Source: Riptortus pedestris (lineage: Eukaryota > Arthropoda > Insecta > Hemiptera > Alydidae). Taken from it: a stretch of DNA of 64,000 nucleotides. Shown here piece by piece: positions 10,580-20,605 of this stretch. Every line of letters starts with the position of its first letter. Position 1 is the first letter of the stretch. The stretch lies in NCBI GenBank assembly GCA_019009955.1, contig CM032233.1, positions 90,006,001-90,070,000 on the forward strand, written 5' to 3'. Below the pieces are notes generated by a model. The model searched no databases. It saw nothing but the letters and a program-made list of their open reading frames with translations, and was not told the DNA's origin. The position numbers and the translations under genes are program-made.

Positions 10580-11253
10580 TTGTCTGTTAACGCTCTAGCG
10601 GTCGTAATTTTTGTTTGATCGTTACGAAACTCGATATTTAACCGTTTTATGTAAAAAGACAGATCAAATTCGTTAATGGCTGAAATCGGACTAGAGGGAG
10701 GGGGGTTTAGAGGGGGGATTTTCGAAAATTCAAAATACCTCCGTTATTATGCATCGGATCGAAAAATTGTATAAAACCAATGTTAGTACAAATTAAATTG
10801 ACTATAAATATTGTTATATACATTTATTCGCTATCTTGAATAGTAACCGAGATATTTGCATTTTTATGAAGTCTGTGGTCGGGTATAGTTCGGATTAGGT
10901 CGGCCATTTCCGTCATTGCTCGGCTCAGGTGGAAGCTTCTTCTAACCTTACCTGTCGTTTCTAACCTTACCTTACCTTCGTTACTTTGTGAGATTTATGC
11001 AAATACGTTCTGCTTATCCGCCCCTCGCCCTTCTTTAGTTCTTGGACTACTAAAATTTGAGTTATTAAAATATAAATTATTCTTACAACTCAGAAGCCGT
11101 TTCAGTTGGGAATTTATTTTAATTAACTGAAAGATTTCTCATTACCGTTTGTATTTAATCACAGTGGTATTGTGTTGCCAGTATGCAGATTTCTCTATTG
11201 TAAAACTTCACATGGGAAATCTGCTTAGTTTACGCAGCCCCTGCGTGACGGAC
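10417..11253 (+). mobile_element. Family H copy, long subtype, complete (reference copy)
   Basis: This is the most complete copy, about 837 bp. It has T|TAGCAGATTTCCC with the perfect palindrome TTTCCCTTAAGGGAAA, GAGGTCGTACTCATGACGCG, a short (TA)n at 10541-10579, CGCTCTAGCGG and the core (GAAATCGGACTAGAGGGAGG, ATTATGCATCGGATCG, AGATATTTGCATTTT). A ~350 bp extra 3' block follows. The end is GCAGATTTCTCTATTG ... GGGAAATCTGCTTAG, then the hairpin ACGCAGCCCCTGCGT and GACGGAC followed by TTTT. A terminal repeat at one end, its inverted partner ~35 bp inside the other, a 3' hairpin and T-rich insertion sites are hallmarks of Helentron-type rolling-circle elements. There is no Rep/helicase or endonuclease frame, so it is a non-autonomous (HINE-like) copy. 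Class assignment is inference; the repeat structure is directly visible. Confidence 0.85.
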
Positions 11254-11864
11254 TTTTCTAAACTTTTAGACTGATTAGCTCAATTACTTAAATAAGACCG
11301 AGGAAGTGGCTAAGTATTGTATTTATTTGTAATAGAATAGTACAAAGAAAGGAAAGCATTTATACATTGTCACTCCCGAAATACACGGGGACTAAAACAA
11401 AACCACCTAGTTTCTATTTAACACGGATTTTAACCGGACAATATCAAGTGATACATAGATTCTGAATTACGGACACTAACAGCTGCGATAACAGTGTGAT
11501 CACTACACTGAGAGTACATACACTCACTCACTGTAAGAATACAGACTTCCACAGGAGTACAGACCTCAACGAAAAAAGAAAAGAAGATGACAGACATCAA
11601 AATGATTAGAAGCAAGACCTATTTGCATATTACATTTTTAAAAATTTATTTTAATTTACTTACTTCTTGAATTAAATAATTTAATTTCTTATACAATACA
11701 TTTGCATTTTTTCTTTTATTTGTTTTATTTATTTATTATTCATAAATGATTTTTAATATTAATTAATTGTTATATTGATTTGACTTGTATTTTAAAATAC
11801 TCATTTTATTCCAAAGGATTCGAACATGCAAACAAATTAACTACCATAATCTACGGACACTAAA
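11254..11864. other. Interval without recognised feature
   Basis: AT-rich, no gene or shared repeat recognised. Confidence 0.45.
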
Positions 11865-11951
11865 ACAAGTTCAATTAACCAATCTATGGCGGATGGTCAT
11901 TTTTCAATAAAAATGAGACTAGTTTGCATCCAGGAGGTGTTGTAGTGTTTT

Positions 11952-12185
11952 CTAAATTTTGTTTAAAGACAGTTCTTTCTTTATATCAAAAGGGCTATGA
12001 TTTACAAATAAATTTAATTCCGAATCAATATTTTTGGCAAGTTTCTGTGTTGTGAATTCTATGGTACAAACAACTGGGCTACGTGGATGATTTTCTTTGT
12101 GCAATTTAATCAAGCGATGCACAAGAGTGTAATATATTACTGTTGTAGTTAACATGGTTCTTTCGTTTTTTTGGGTGAATTTCAT
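11952..12185 (-). pseudogene. Penelope-like element reverse transcriptase fragment (left arm)
   Basis: Penelope-like elements encode a reverse transcriptase, often with a GIY-YIG endonuclease, that copies RNA into the genome. This 77-codon minus-strand frame carries RLIKLHKENHPRSPVVCTIE followed by TTQKLAKNIDSELNLFV. That corresponds to the finger-region pattern known in the family as YGLPKIHK---PLRPIVS-I-SPT--LAK. The first ~20 residues and the last ~15 do not help identification. No catalytic YADD box lies in the fragment. It is a truncated relic in one arm of a palindrome; the other arm carries the same segment on the plus strand. I am fairly sure of the family from the motif and its spacing, less sure of the subfamily. 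Confidence 0.65.
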
Positions 12186-12217
12186 TTTAACTTACTCGTC
12201 GGTATATACCTGTTGCA

Positions 12218-12400
12218 TATGGCTTAATTAAATTTCACAAAGGCAATCAACCACTTAGATCCATTTTTAGTTCCATAGAATCCCCAGCACAGAAACTTGC
12301 AAAAGTATTTGATTCGGAATTAAAGTTATTTGTAAATAATGACTCTTTTGACATAAAGTGCTGCCCTTCAACAAAATTAAAAAAATATTTCTACTCTTCC
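12218..12400 (+). pseudogene. Penelope-like reverse transcriptase fragment (right arm)
   Basis: Plus-strand translation reads AYGLIKFHKGNQPLRSIFSS, then IESPAQKLAKVFDSELKLFV, then NNDSFDIK. The AYGL-KFHK start preserves the YGLPKIHK motif better than the left arm does. No start codon or upstream RT domain is present, so it is a relic. Confidence 0.65.
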
Positions 12401-12470
12401 TGGATACAAACTATTGTCATTTGATGTTGTCAAAATGACCATCCGCCATGGATTGGTTAATTGAAGTTAA

Positions 12471-13479
12471 ATAGGTCATAATTTCACAACTAAAACAAGC
12501 TCTTAGAAGGAATATATATATTTTTGTATTTGTTCTCTAAATTTTCAAAAGAACTTTACCCATTTGGTAAGGAAATTAACTTCTGAGAGTTAAATCTGAT
12601 CTCCATTTGTTATGTATATATTTTTAATTTGATTATTATTATTTTTTTTGTTTTTATTTATTTATTCATCCTTTTAATTCATTTCTTGATTTTTATATTG
12701 TCTTTAATTTATTTATTTATATTAATTACTGCAGATCATACTTACGCCGCCCCTTCTCTTTAACAATATGTTAAGATTAAATAAAGAAATAGAAGAATAG
12801 GAAGGGAATCAATATGAGAAGGATGTTGGGAATGCTACAATGCCTGGAGCAAATAAACTGACCTTTTCTAGGGTTACTGAAAAATAGAGGAGAAACAAAT
12901 CTAGGGATTCTAGATTATGGAAAACAAAAAAAAGAAGAGACTATGTTATAAAGTATCTCCTTAAACATGCTACCAAAAACTACCCAAGAGCGGAAACACG
13001 CTAAATAAACAAGACTAGCCTGTTAACTGCGCTGATGTGAAGAACGGTAGAGTTCAAGGATCGTTCGAACCATGGTTCAGAGAGCCCGCGTGTCTTGGAA
13101 CATCATGACAAGCGAAGTAAAACCGAGAGAGGTTTCACACGAACGTACAGCCCTCAACTTATTTAATTGTGTATATTTTTATCAGGGAAGAAGGCTCTAA
13201 TTAGTGCCAGAACAATTAGAAGGCTTTGCCCACTTCCGGCTGGCCAGGAGCTTGAGGAGAAATATGAGCTTCTACACTTCCTTGCGGCAACGATTCAACA
13301 TTCTCAACTAGCTGAAATTACCGTTGCTAGAACTTTATGTGTGAATATGTAATTCTTCCACTAAAGTACTTACATTCATCTATGTAGAGACTTTAAGAGC
13401 GTAACCAACATTAAAATGCATATAATTAAATGGTTGATATATTAGTACTGTTATTGAAGGATTATTGAAAATATTATAA
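12471..13479. other. Interval without recognised gene
   Basis: Simple AT-rich stretches (TTTATTTATTTAT at about 12655-12725). The 61-codon frame at 13167-13352 has no recognisable domain. Confidence 0.45.
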
Positions 13480-13560
13480 ATCCGTCACATAAGAGCTGAT
13501 TAAATTAAGGAGATTTCTTATGTTATAGAATGATTTCATCTCACATTCCATTTAATAATT
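13480..13560 (-). mobile_element. Family H 3'-end fragment
   Basis: TCCGTCACATAAGAGCTGAT and AAGGAGATTTCTTATG are degraded terminal and subterminal motifs. The remainder is missing. It lies ~180 bp before another copy in the same orientation. Confidence 0.55.
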
Positions 13561-14304
13561 AGAAAAAAAGTAGAAAATAGTTAAGCTAAATATCGGGTAT
13601 TCAGTGATATAATTTCTCATCGTATACAATATATACAAAGCTGAAACGAAATTAAAAAAAGGTCCGCCACGCAGGGGCTGCGTAAACTAAGCAGACTTCC
13701 CTCTTGAAGATTATTAATAGGTAAATCTACATACTGCTAACACAACACCACCGTGAATATTAAGTGAATAAATACAGGCGGTAATAAGGAATCTTCCCTC
13801 CAACGGCAAAATTAATATATTAATTTTATTGAAAACTATTTACAACATCTAGTACTGTAATTTGCAATGAATCAGAATAATTTTTATCTCAATCAATCAA
13901 ATTTTAGAAGTCCAAGAACTTAAGACAGGGGAGGGGCACCAGAATATATTTGCATGTATCTCGTATAATAAAGGTCTCTTGAAAACAATATTTGCCATTT
14001 AAGATTCGAATAATGTGGTTTATTGTATAACAGAGTATTGTTTATGTAACATGAGTAGAAGTGGGGGTTTGTTGTAGGCTGAAAAATATGTATATAACAA
14101 TATTTATAGTACATTTTAATTGCAACAAGACTGGTTCTACTCAAATTTTCGACCTATAATAAAGGAGATATTTCGAAAATGCTCCCCTTCTCCCACTGGT
14201 CCGATTTCAGCCATTAACGAACTTGATCTTTCTTTTTACATAAAACGATTAAATATCGAGTTTGGTAACGATCAAACAAAAATTGCGAGCGCTAGAGCGG
14301 TAAC

Positions 14305-14306
<2 letters not shown>

Positions 14307-14369
<63 letters not shown>
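14307..14369. repeat. (AT)n microsatellite, left of nested Helitron
   Basis: About 31 AT units. It probably forms one original array with 15467-15522, interrupted by the Helitron. Confidence 0.95.
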
Positions 14370-14374
<5 letters not shown>

Positions 14375-15462
14375 GTAACCTCTGTCTGTACATTGATTTT
14401 TTTCGCGAAATTTCACGATAACTTTTCGTTTCACATGCCATAGACACCATAACTGCATTTTGTTTCTTTGGTGTCTGTTTGTTTGTTTGTTTGTTTGTTA
14501 CCTTTTCACGCATAAACGGCTGAACCGAATTTTATGAAATTAGGTATGTATATTACTACTAACCCAACTTAGACTTTAGGCTATATTAATATCCTCTGTG
14601 ACGAACAGGAGTGGGGGTTATAGGGGAAGCCTGAAATTAAAAATAGCGATATTTCGTTTTCTATTGGTTTTTCGGCAAATATGCACATAACAAAAGTTGT
14701 TTATTTTTTTATTTAGAGTAACATTTGTAATATACACTTTTGTCGTATACCGAAGTTTAAATGCGTTATACGCTAAAAATTATAGCGGGAGTCAACAATA
14801 TTATTTGCCAAAAAAGACTCAACCGAACTAAATAAAACTCGGTATGTGTATTAGCAGTGAGGCCTTCATTATAATAAGCCATACCAACATTTCTATGGAC
14901 GGGCAGGAGTGGGGGTTATAAGGGAAGCCTGAAATTAAAAATAGCGATATTTCGTTTCCTATTGGTTTTTCCTCAAATATAAACATAACAAAAGTTGTTT
15001 ATTTTGTTATTTGGAGTAACTTTTGTTATATACACTTTTGTCGTATACCTAAGTATAAATAAGTTATACGTTTAAACTTTAGCGGGAGCCAACAATTTTA
15101 TTGGGCACTAACGGCTGAACCGAACTTAACAAAGCTCGGTATGTCAATTAGCATTAATTCTTCCATGATTATAAGTTATATTAAAACTTTTAGGTTCTAA
15201 CGGGAGAGGGGTTACAAGGGAGGCCTGAAATAAAAATTCACCATATTTACATGTATAAGAGACGGGAAATATAAAAATATCGAAGACAGTGAAGCCTTAT
15301 CGAACAAATATTCTATTATTAGCAAATCCACGGCAACGACGGGTATCAATCCTAAACACTGGAACGGGTAAATGTCAAAATATTGTGCAATGTAAAGCCT
15401 GCTAAAAAATACCATCACCATTCAGCCTCAAATGAATTCCCGGGCGAAGCCGGGTATCTGAG

Positions 15463-15466
<4 letters not shown>
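14370..15466 (+). mobile_element. Helitron (canonical-type, non-autonomous)
   Basis: The 3' end is a hairpin CCCGGGCGAAGCCGGG followed by TATCTGAG and the CTAA|T terminus, the classic Helitron arrangement (stem-loop, about ten bases, CTRR, host T). GCGAAGCCGGGTA-----GCTA endings are familiar from insect Helitrons. Near the left side, GTTTGTTTGTTTGTTTG and CATAAACGGCTGAACCGAAT are also typical of those families. The exact 5' TC start is hidden in or beside the (TA)n run; TCTGTCTG at 14381 is one candidate. The interior is built from ~300 bp tandem units and has no helicase frame, so the copy is non-autonomous. Confidence 0.75.
14515..15240 (+). repeat. Internal tandem repeat of the Helitron, ~300 bp x ~2.4
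   Basis: Units start near 14515, 14816 and 15114. Shared landmarks are GGCTGAACCGAA or ACTCAACCGAAC, CTCGGTATGT, CAGGAGTGGGGGTTATA, GGGAAGCCTGAAATTAAAAA and CACTTTTGTCGTATACC. The third unit is cut after AAGGGAGGCCTGAAAT. Confidence 0.9.

Positions 15467-15522
<56 letters not shown>
15467..15522. repeat. (TA)n microsatellite, right of nested Helitron
   Basis: About 28 TA units between the Helitron CTAA end and the resumed family H sequence. Confidence 0.97.
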
Positions 15523-15525
<3 letters not shown>

Positions 15526-15646
15526 TTTTGAACGGACCTCATTTTCGTCATCTACTAGGTAGGATGGATGGACATTTGAAGAAAAATTTCGAAAATTGCG
15601 TCATGAGTACGACCTCAATAGCTTAGCCTTAAGGGAAATCTGCTAA

Positions 15647-16199
15647 TAAACCATCGATATTCTACTATAATATGTAAATATCTATATCATTTTCTCTTTA
15701 AATTAAACGGACGCCACTTTCAATTTTTTCTCTGTAGGATCCATGGACATTTCATGAAATATTTAAAAAAACATGCAATACTCCCTTATTCTTCGAACTA
15801 AATTTCTGATTTCCATTTAATCTGCCAAAGAGATGTGCTACATTCTTACATTAAGAACTTCATTTTAAATCTCTCGTTGGCAATGGCCCTGAATATCCTC
15901 ATAAGTTCTCTAAACTATTTCCGAAAGAGAGATACAGAAAACATTAAGTGTGATTCAGCTGGATTGACAATTATAGAGCGAGTTTCCTGTGGCCCTCTAT
16001 GGAATGCTTCCTGTTAGTGTTCTAATTCACTTTTCGTCATAATTTGACTTCAATTTGTTTTTGCAGTAACTAAATATTTAGTAGCTACAACTTTTATCAA
16101 GTTTTCCTTTGAATAATTATAAACATTGTAAATTAATTTATTTTTTTCTTTCTACTTGAGGTTACTCACACACGAAGCCTATATTTGTAGGCCTATATT
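15647..16199. other. Interval without recognised feature
   Basis: AT-rich. The 60-codon frame at 15835-16017 has no recognisable domain. Confidence 0.4.
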
Positions 16200-16800
16200 G
16201 ATTGTAGTTCATTGTTTTCAGCCCCCACTTCTACTTATCACGAGTTAACAGTAAGCAAATATATCATGAAGCGTGTTATTTTAAGTTTAATTTCTAAATA
16301 TCGATTTTATTTTGCTTCATTTATTCGAGATACATGCGAATATGTTCGTTGTGACGTCACCATTAATGATTTTGCGTTATAGACTACATAATTTTTCATC
16401 AGTACTATAACCGGTAAGTAACCATTTCATGTAAAATTAAATATTATATTCAATAATGGTTGTGATCGGGCCAAAAAGAGGAGGATTTACAATAAAAGGG
16501 GTAGAATCGAAATTTCTCCGTTATTATGAGTCGGATCGAAAAATGTTATATAACTAACTATTCTCGCTTCAAATTTAATTTCTACATTGACCTATACTTG
16601 TTTTCTGTGAATCAAATATTCCCAGAGTTATGTGTATGTTTCTAGTTCTAGCCTACAGAATGACACACTTCCAATTAAAGTCTGTCTTCCAATAACTGAG
16701 GTATTCACATCTGGTTCTTAAGACGAGAGAAATAGAAAATAGATGTTGAGATGAGATCACCAACGTGTCATTCCAGCAGGTGGGGAATCTGATTAGTAGT
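16200..16800 (+). mobile_element. Family H copy, duplicated-core subtype, both ends degraded
   Basis: It contains AGATACATGCGAATATGTTC, GTGACGTCACCATTAATGAT, GGTTGTGATCGGGCC, CGTTATTATGAGTCGGATCG, GAGATGAGATCACCAACGTG and a degraded 3' motif GGGGAATCTGATTAGTAG. The 5' end and microsatellite are absent and the terminal hairpin is lost. Confidence 0.7.
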
Positions 16801-18379
16801 ACCGGGCTTTTTTTTCATGTGTTGCTTATATGCTGCTGTTTTTTTAAAATATTTTATTTATTTACAGGAGTTCCCGCAACTAGGCGATTTGGCTCAACAT
16901 TTAACAGTGTAAAATACAAACAAAATTATAGAAATATAACAAAAAACTGAACCAACAAAAAAACTAAACACGACAAATAAACATTAGACTAGTAAAAAAG
17001 ACAACAATTTAAAATGGTTTTAATGAAAAAAAAAATGTTATTCTTATAAACCAGTACATTTATATTATTTAAAATTGTTCAAAATTATATTAAATTTCTC
17101 AATAAGTCAAAATCAAAAAGGAGAGAAGTTAAATTTTGTAAAACGAATACAATTTTTCAAGGTGATTTAGTGTCTAGTCGATACGTTATGTGGGCCCCTG
17201 TCTGTAAGAAGTTCGTACATGTTATGTGGAGTCTCTAGACTAAGTAGTCAATTTTTATGCAGTTAGTCAATATGTGTTTAATGATGTTATTTTAATGATG
17301 CTACATGTTGTTTTAAAGATGCAAATTTTTTCCAGGCAACTTTGAGTTATACTTTCAGAACAATATATACCCTTTTTGGCAATACTGGGCTTAGATTTCA
17401 CCTTCATCTGGATCTAGATTGTTTTTATCTGGCTGACTAGATAGTTTTATCTGTGTCTGATTAGATTCGGCACGGAAGAGCTGAGTAGTGGAAAAAGTAT
17501 GACCCGTAGGATCCCCCCACCTCTGTATATTTCCTCACCGTCCCCGCTGCATAACTAAACCAGCTAGAAATCGTGCAATCCGTTCTTGCTCTGTATTTAA
17601 ATGGATATTTTACCGGACAGTGGTGAGAAACTACCAACTAGCAGCGATACCCGTCGTCGAAATGATTTTCCATATGGATGGATATCCATTAATCCATTAA
17701 CCAATATACAAATCAACATCCCGTTAGATTCATCACCTAAAATAAATGTCCTGTAACAGCTGCAATAACTGTAAAGCCATTCAGAAGTAATACCCGTGAA
17801 ATAAACGGGCAATTGGTTGAATTGAAATGATAATCGTTTTCTTCCAGAAAATAAAGATAGGGCTAGTGTAAGTCCTGAGAAATCGGAAGAGAATTGCAGG
17901 GATATTATTGCTTTAATTACCTGTGGATAACCCGTCCTAATTTGTTGTCGTTCATAAATGATAATAATAGTTATTCTTTTACAAGTGAAGCTTGGAATAG
18001 CAGCTATTAGACAAATATTGGCGAACATACTACCTACAATTCTTTAAATAAAAGAAAATCTAGTTTTTCGTCAAAACATAGCGAGTCTATCACCTAGCAG
18101 AGTAAAACTATGAAAAAATCAGAATTCCAGACCTGACCCTGACCAGAGTCAGCCATTATCTTGACTAAGATGAAGTAATTAGCTATCTGTGTTACCGTCC
18201 CGAGGAAATTTATTAAGTTAATTCCAAGTAAAACCTCATTTCAGCCAAGCTGCCTCCGGGCAAAGCTCGAGGGATTCGTGATCAGAGTGAGTGACCAACT
18301 CGACGCAAAACCCCGCTATCCAAGCAGGACCTGGAATGAGTTGTCCCCAGCAGACTAACCGGCCTACTAAGCCAGTAGG
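16801..18379. other. Interval without recognised repeat; longest non-repetitive ORF lies here
   Basis: It contains the 143-codon frame described separately and otherwise AT-rich sequence with no recognised feature. A compositionally more balanced stretch lies at about 18235-18365. Confidence 0.45.
17597..18028 (-). CDS. Unidentified 143-codon open reading frame (doubtful)
   Basis: This is the longest reading frame not built on a microsatellite. It starts MFANICLIAAIPSFTCK, contains an Ile-rich stretch, many Ser, Cys and Tyr, and no recognised domain, signal or repeated motif. On the opposite strand, 17600-17749 gives another uninterrupted 50-codon frame starting MDILPDSGEKLPTSSDTRRR, so the region may be a former coding exon read on either strand. 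In 64 kb of AT-rich DNA one frame of this length by chance is not surprising. No neighbouring splice or promoter signal supports it. Function unknown, and I would not treat it as a gene without transcript evidence. Confidence 0.15.
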   Translation of the reverse strand: MFANICLIAAIPSFTCKRITIIIIYERQQIRTGYPQVIKAIISLQFSSDFSGLTLALSLFSGRKRLSFQFNQLPVYFTGITSEWLYSYCSCYRTFILGDESNGMLICILVNGLMDIHPYGKSFRRRVSLLVGSFSPLSGKISI

Positions 18380-18540
18380 CTTATAATTAGTGAATGTTCG
18401 ATTATAAATAAATTCATATTTATTTCAATTTGGTCAAGAGTCGATTGTCGGTGAAACTTTCCTAAATTCTTTGTAAGTGATTTCATTGTGGGAATTTTCA
18501 TTCTAACAGCTTCCACTGCCAGATCGCTACTCTCTCCCCT
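18380..18540 (+). repeat. Dispersed repeat R1, copy 1 (pair with 61895-62057)
   Basis: TTCGATTATAAATAAATT, TGGTCAAGAGTCGATTGTCG, GTGAAACTTTCCTAAATTC, GTGATTTCATTGTGGGAATT and ACAGCTTCCACTGCC are shared in order with 61895-62057. Homology starts near the AATAAA-like motif and stops at the microsatellite. It could be the R-U5 part of an LTR or a SINE-like unit. Confidence 0.8.

Positions 18541-18545
<5 letters not shown>

Positions 18546-18597
<52 letters not shown>
18546..18597. repeat. Compound microsatellite (CT)n-(AT)n
   Basis: About 14 CT units followed by about 12 AT units. The AT part abuts the family H fragment on its right. Confidence 0.95.
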
Positions 18598-18715
18598 GTG
18601 ATTTTGAATGGACCTCATTTTCGTCATCTCGTAGGTAGGATCGATGGACATTTGATGAAATATTGCTATGGTCGAGTACGAGCTCGATAGTTCCTTTAAG
18701 GGAAATCTGCTAATA
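18598..18715 (-). mobile_element. Family H 5'-end fragment
   Basis: GAATGGACCTCATTTTCGTC, GATCGATGGACATTTGATG and TTAAGGGAAATCTGCTAAT: only the part between the microsatellite and the TAGCAG end remains. The other side of the array is repeat R1, so the junction runs through the microsatellite. Confidence 0.8.
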
Positions 18716-19004
18716 TGAGAATAAAGGCTATGGGAAGATCGTAATAATGGGGAAAGAATATATAAGTATGTAGAGAAGGGAGTAGCAGGTGTGCCCAGTC
18801 CTGTGGAACACAACCATCTACAGGACCTCCCTTCGCTCCTGCCAACCTGAACATAATGACTTCTATATTCCATGAGAAAGATATCATCTTCAACTTGGCA
18901 ACATTTATTTTCCCTCGTAATTTTAGCATATTTCCTTCAGATAATAACCGATTACTGAAGGTCGCATTGTATTAACCTGCGCCCGGGATTAAGGTACATT
19001 TTAT

Positions 19005-19787
19005 TAGCAGATTTCCCTTGAGGTAAATCAGATATTGAGGTCGTACTCATGACGAAATTTTCGAATATGTTCTTCAAATGTTCATCGATCCTACCCAGGA
19101 GATGACGAAAATGAGGTCCGTTCAAAATGTTATATATATACTAACAGTCACAAAAAAGAATATGCTATATCCCATTATTGCAAATTAAATTTACTACAAA
19201 TATTGTTAAATACATTTATTCCCTATCTTGAATATTAACCAAGATATTTGCATTTTTATTAAGTGTGTGCGTAGCTATTGTCGGAAGTTTCCGGATTAGT
19301 TTGGCCGTTTCCGTAAATGCTCAGCACTCGTGTAACCTAACCTTTCTCTGTTCTTGTCTTCTAACCTTTTACTTTGTGAGATATATGTAAATACGTTCTG
19401 TTGATGCCCTCCCCCACCCCTTCTTTATTTCATGGGCTACTAAAATTTTAGTTATTAAAATATAAATTATTCTGATTCATTATAAATTGCAGTACTAGAT
19501 ATAGCAAATAGTTTGCAATAAAGTTAATGTGTTATATTCAGATGTATATCAGTAATTGTTGTTCTTTCCGGTGAAGAATATGTCTATCTGTTCAGCTCTC
19601 AGTGATTGGCAGACTATTTGTTTACAATTCATAAGCCGTTTCCTAATAAGGGAGCTTATTAAAATTAACTTAACGATTTCTCATTACCGTTTGTATTTAC
19701 TCACGGTGGTGTTAAGTGTTAGCAGTATGCAGATTTCTCTATTGTAAAACTTCACTTGGGAAATCTGCTTAGTTTACGCAGCTCCTT
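19005..19787 (+). mobile_element. Family H copy, long subtype, internal deletion
   Basis: It starts TTAGCAGATTTCCCTTGAGG and the 5' block is intact to GGTCCGTTCAAAAT, then a very short TA tract. A ~31 bp segment shared with 10127-10157 follows, and the core resumes at ATTGCAAATTAAATTTAC. The CTCTAGCGG palindrome and first half of the core are missing. The long 3' block is present, ending GGGAAATCTGCTTAGTTTAC, GCAGCTCC; the last ~12 bp of the hairpin are degraded. Confidence 0.85.
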
Positions 19788-19974
19788 TTTGAAATCCCCA
19801 GATAGAGAAAAGTCCGTAAAATAACTAGGGGCTCGGTATACTAAAGATATAACTCATGCGTACGACATACTCCTGGTCTGAGACAATCAATTTTTCATTT
19901 TTTCTACAATAAGAAGCCTATGTAAATAGGAATTGATTTTTGCTGATCATTAGATGTGATCGAAGTAATAAGTC

Positions 19975-20605
19975 CATAATGCAAGGAGCTGCGTAAACTT
20001 ATCAGATTTCCCACGTGCTATTATGACCCACTATTAATGTCATTTCACCATATATTCTCTATTTCTAAGTAAATATCCGATGAGTAGTACTGGGGGCTAA
20101 CTGAAGGCCGAAAACATGAAAGTACGAAAAACTCGTTTAATATAAATTTTTTAATACTAATCCAGTTCTGAAAGAATGCATAGATCAAGAATTGTAGAGC
20201 ATCTATGGTGTAACAAAATAAGTTCTATAACATTTTTCGATGTGACTGAAAACGTATATTTATTTTAAAATTTGGAACCCCCTCCCCAAAACAGTAAAAT
20301 ATCGAGTATGGTATGGATGAAATAAACATTTACGAGTCAATGCCACTATATATTAATTGATGAGATCAGTAATCTACATTTACATATATCTCACATAAGA
20401 AATGTCCATTGAAAGCAATTTTAAATATTTAAGCTTGGAATAAGGCGTTTCATGATATTTGACCTTATTGCTAACGTGCAATGACTAAAAGTGGGGGTTT
20501 ACTGAAGGTAGACAATTCAAAAATTAAAATATCTCGGTTCAAAAGTTTTCGAAAATCATGAGTACAACCTCATTGTCAGCGAATTTTTCTTGAGGGAAGC
20601 ATGCC
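19975..20605 (-). mobile_element. Family H copy, duplicated-core subtype
   Basis: It opens with AAGGAGCTGCGTAAACTTAT and CAGATTTCCCACGTG, then two successive core-derived blocks, each with a GGGGGCTAACTGAAGGCCG or GGGGGTTTACTGAAGG motif. A degraded 5' end follows (AAAATCATGAGTACAACCTC, TTTTTCTTGAGGGAAGC). No microsatellite remains. Confidence 0.75.

Larger units (their letters stand above)
11865..12470. repeat. Inverted pair of Penelope-like fragments (foldback, ~600 bp)
   Basis: Outer ends are reverse complements: TCAATTAACCAATCTATGGC at the left and GCCATGGATTGGTTAATTGA at the right. Matching arms run inward for about 230-280 bp, including TTTACAAATAA-TTTAATTCCGAATCA and CAAGTTTCTGTG. The two arms differ at roughly one base in five to six, so the palindrome is old or was formed from diverged copies. 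Confidence 0.9.
13662..15646 (-). mobile_element. Family H copy, long subtype, split by a nested Helitron
   Basis: It opens with GTCCGCCACGCAGGGGCTGC and AAGCAGACTTCCC, then the long-subtype block (ACATACTGCTAACACAACACC matches the inverse of 11180-11160 in the 10417 copy). The core and GCGAGCGCTAGAGCGGTAAC follow. At its (TA)n position a ~1.1 kb Helitron is inserted (about 14370-15466). After a second (TA)n run the element resumes with TTTTGAACGGACCTCATTTT and ends AAGGGAAATCTGCTAA at 15646. The split is a clear nesting order: H first, Helitron later. Confidence 0.85.

Noticed and set aside
14120..14513. Reading frames such as 14120-14443, 14249-14458 and 14292-14513 with long runs of Ile-Tyr
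   Set aside because: They translate (TA)n arrays. The same holds for frames around 2083-2277, 9974-10174, 23318-23559, 25795-25980, 27963-28264, 30035-30402, 35758-36030, 37715-37960 and 49124-49382. None has coding support.
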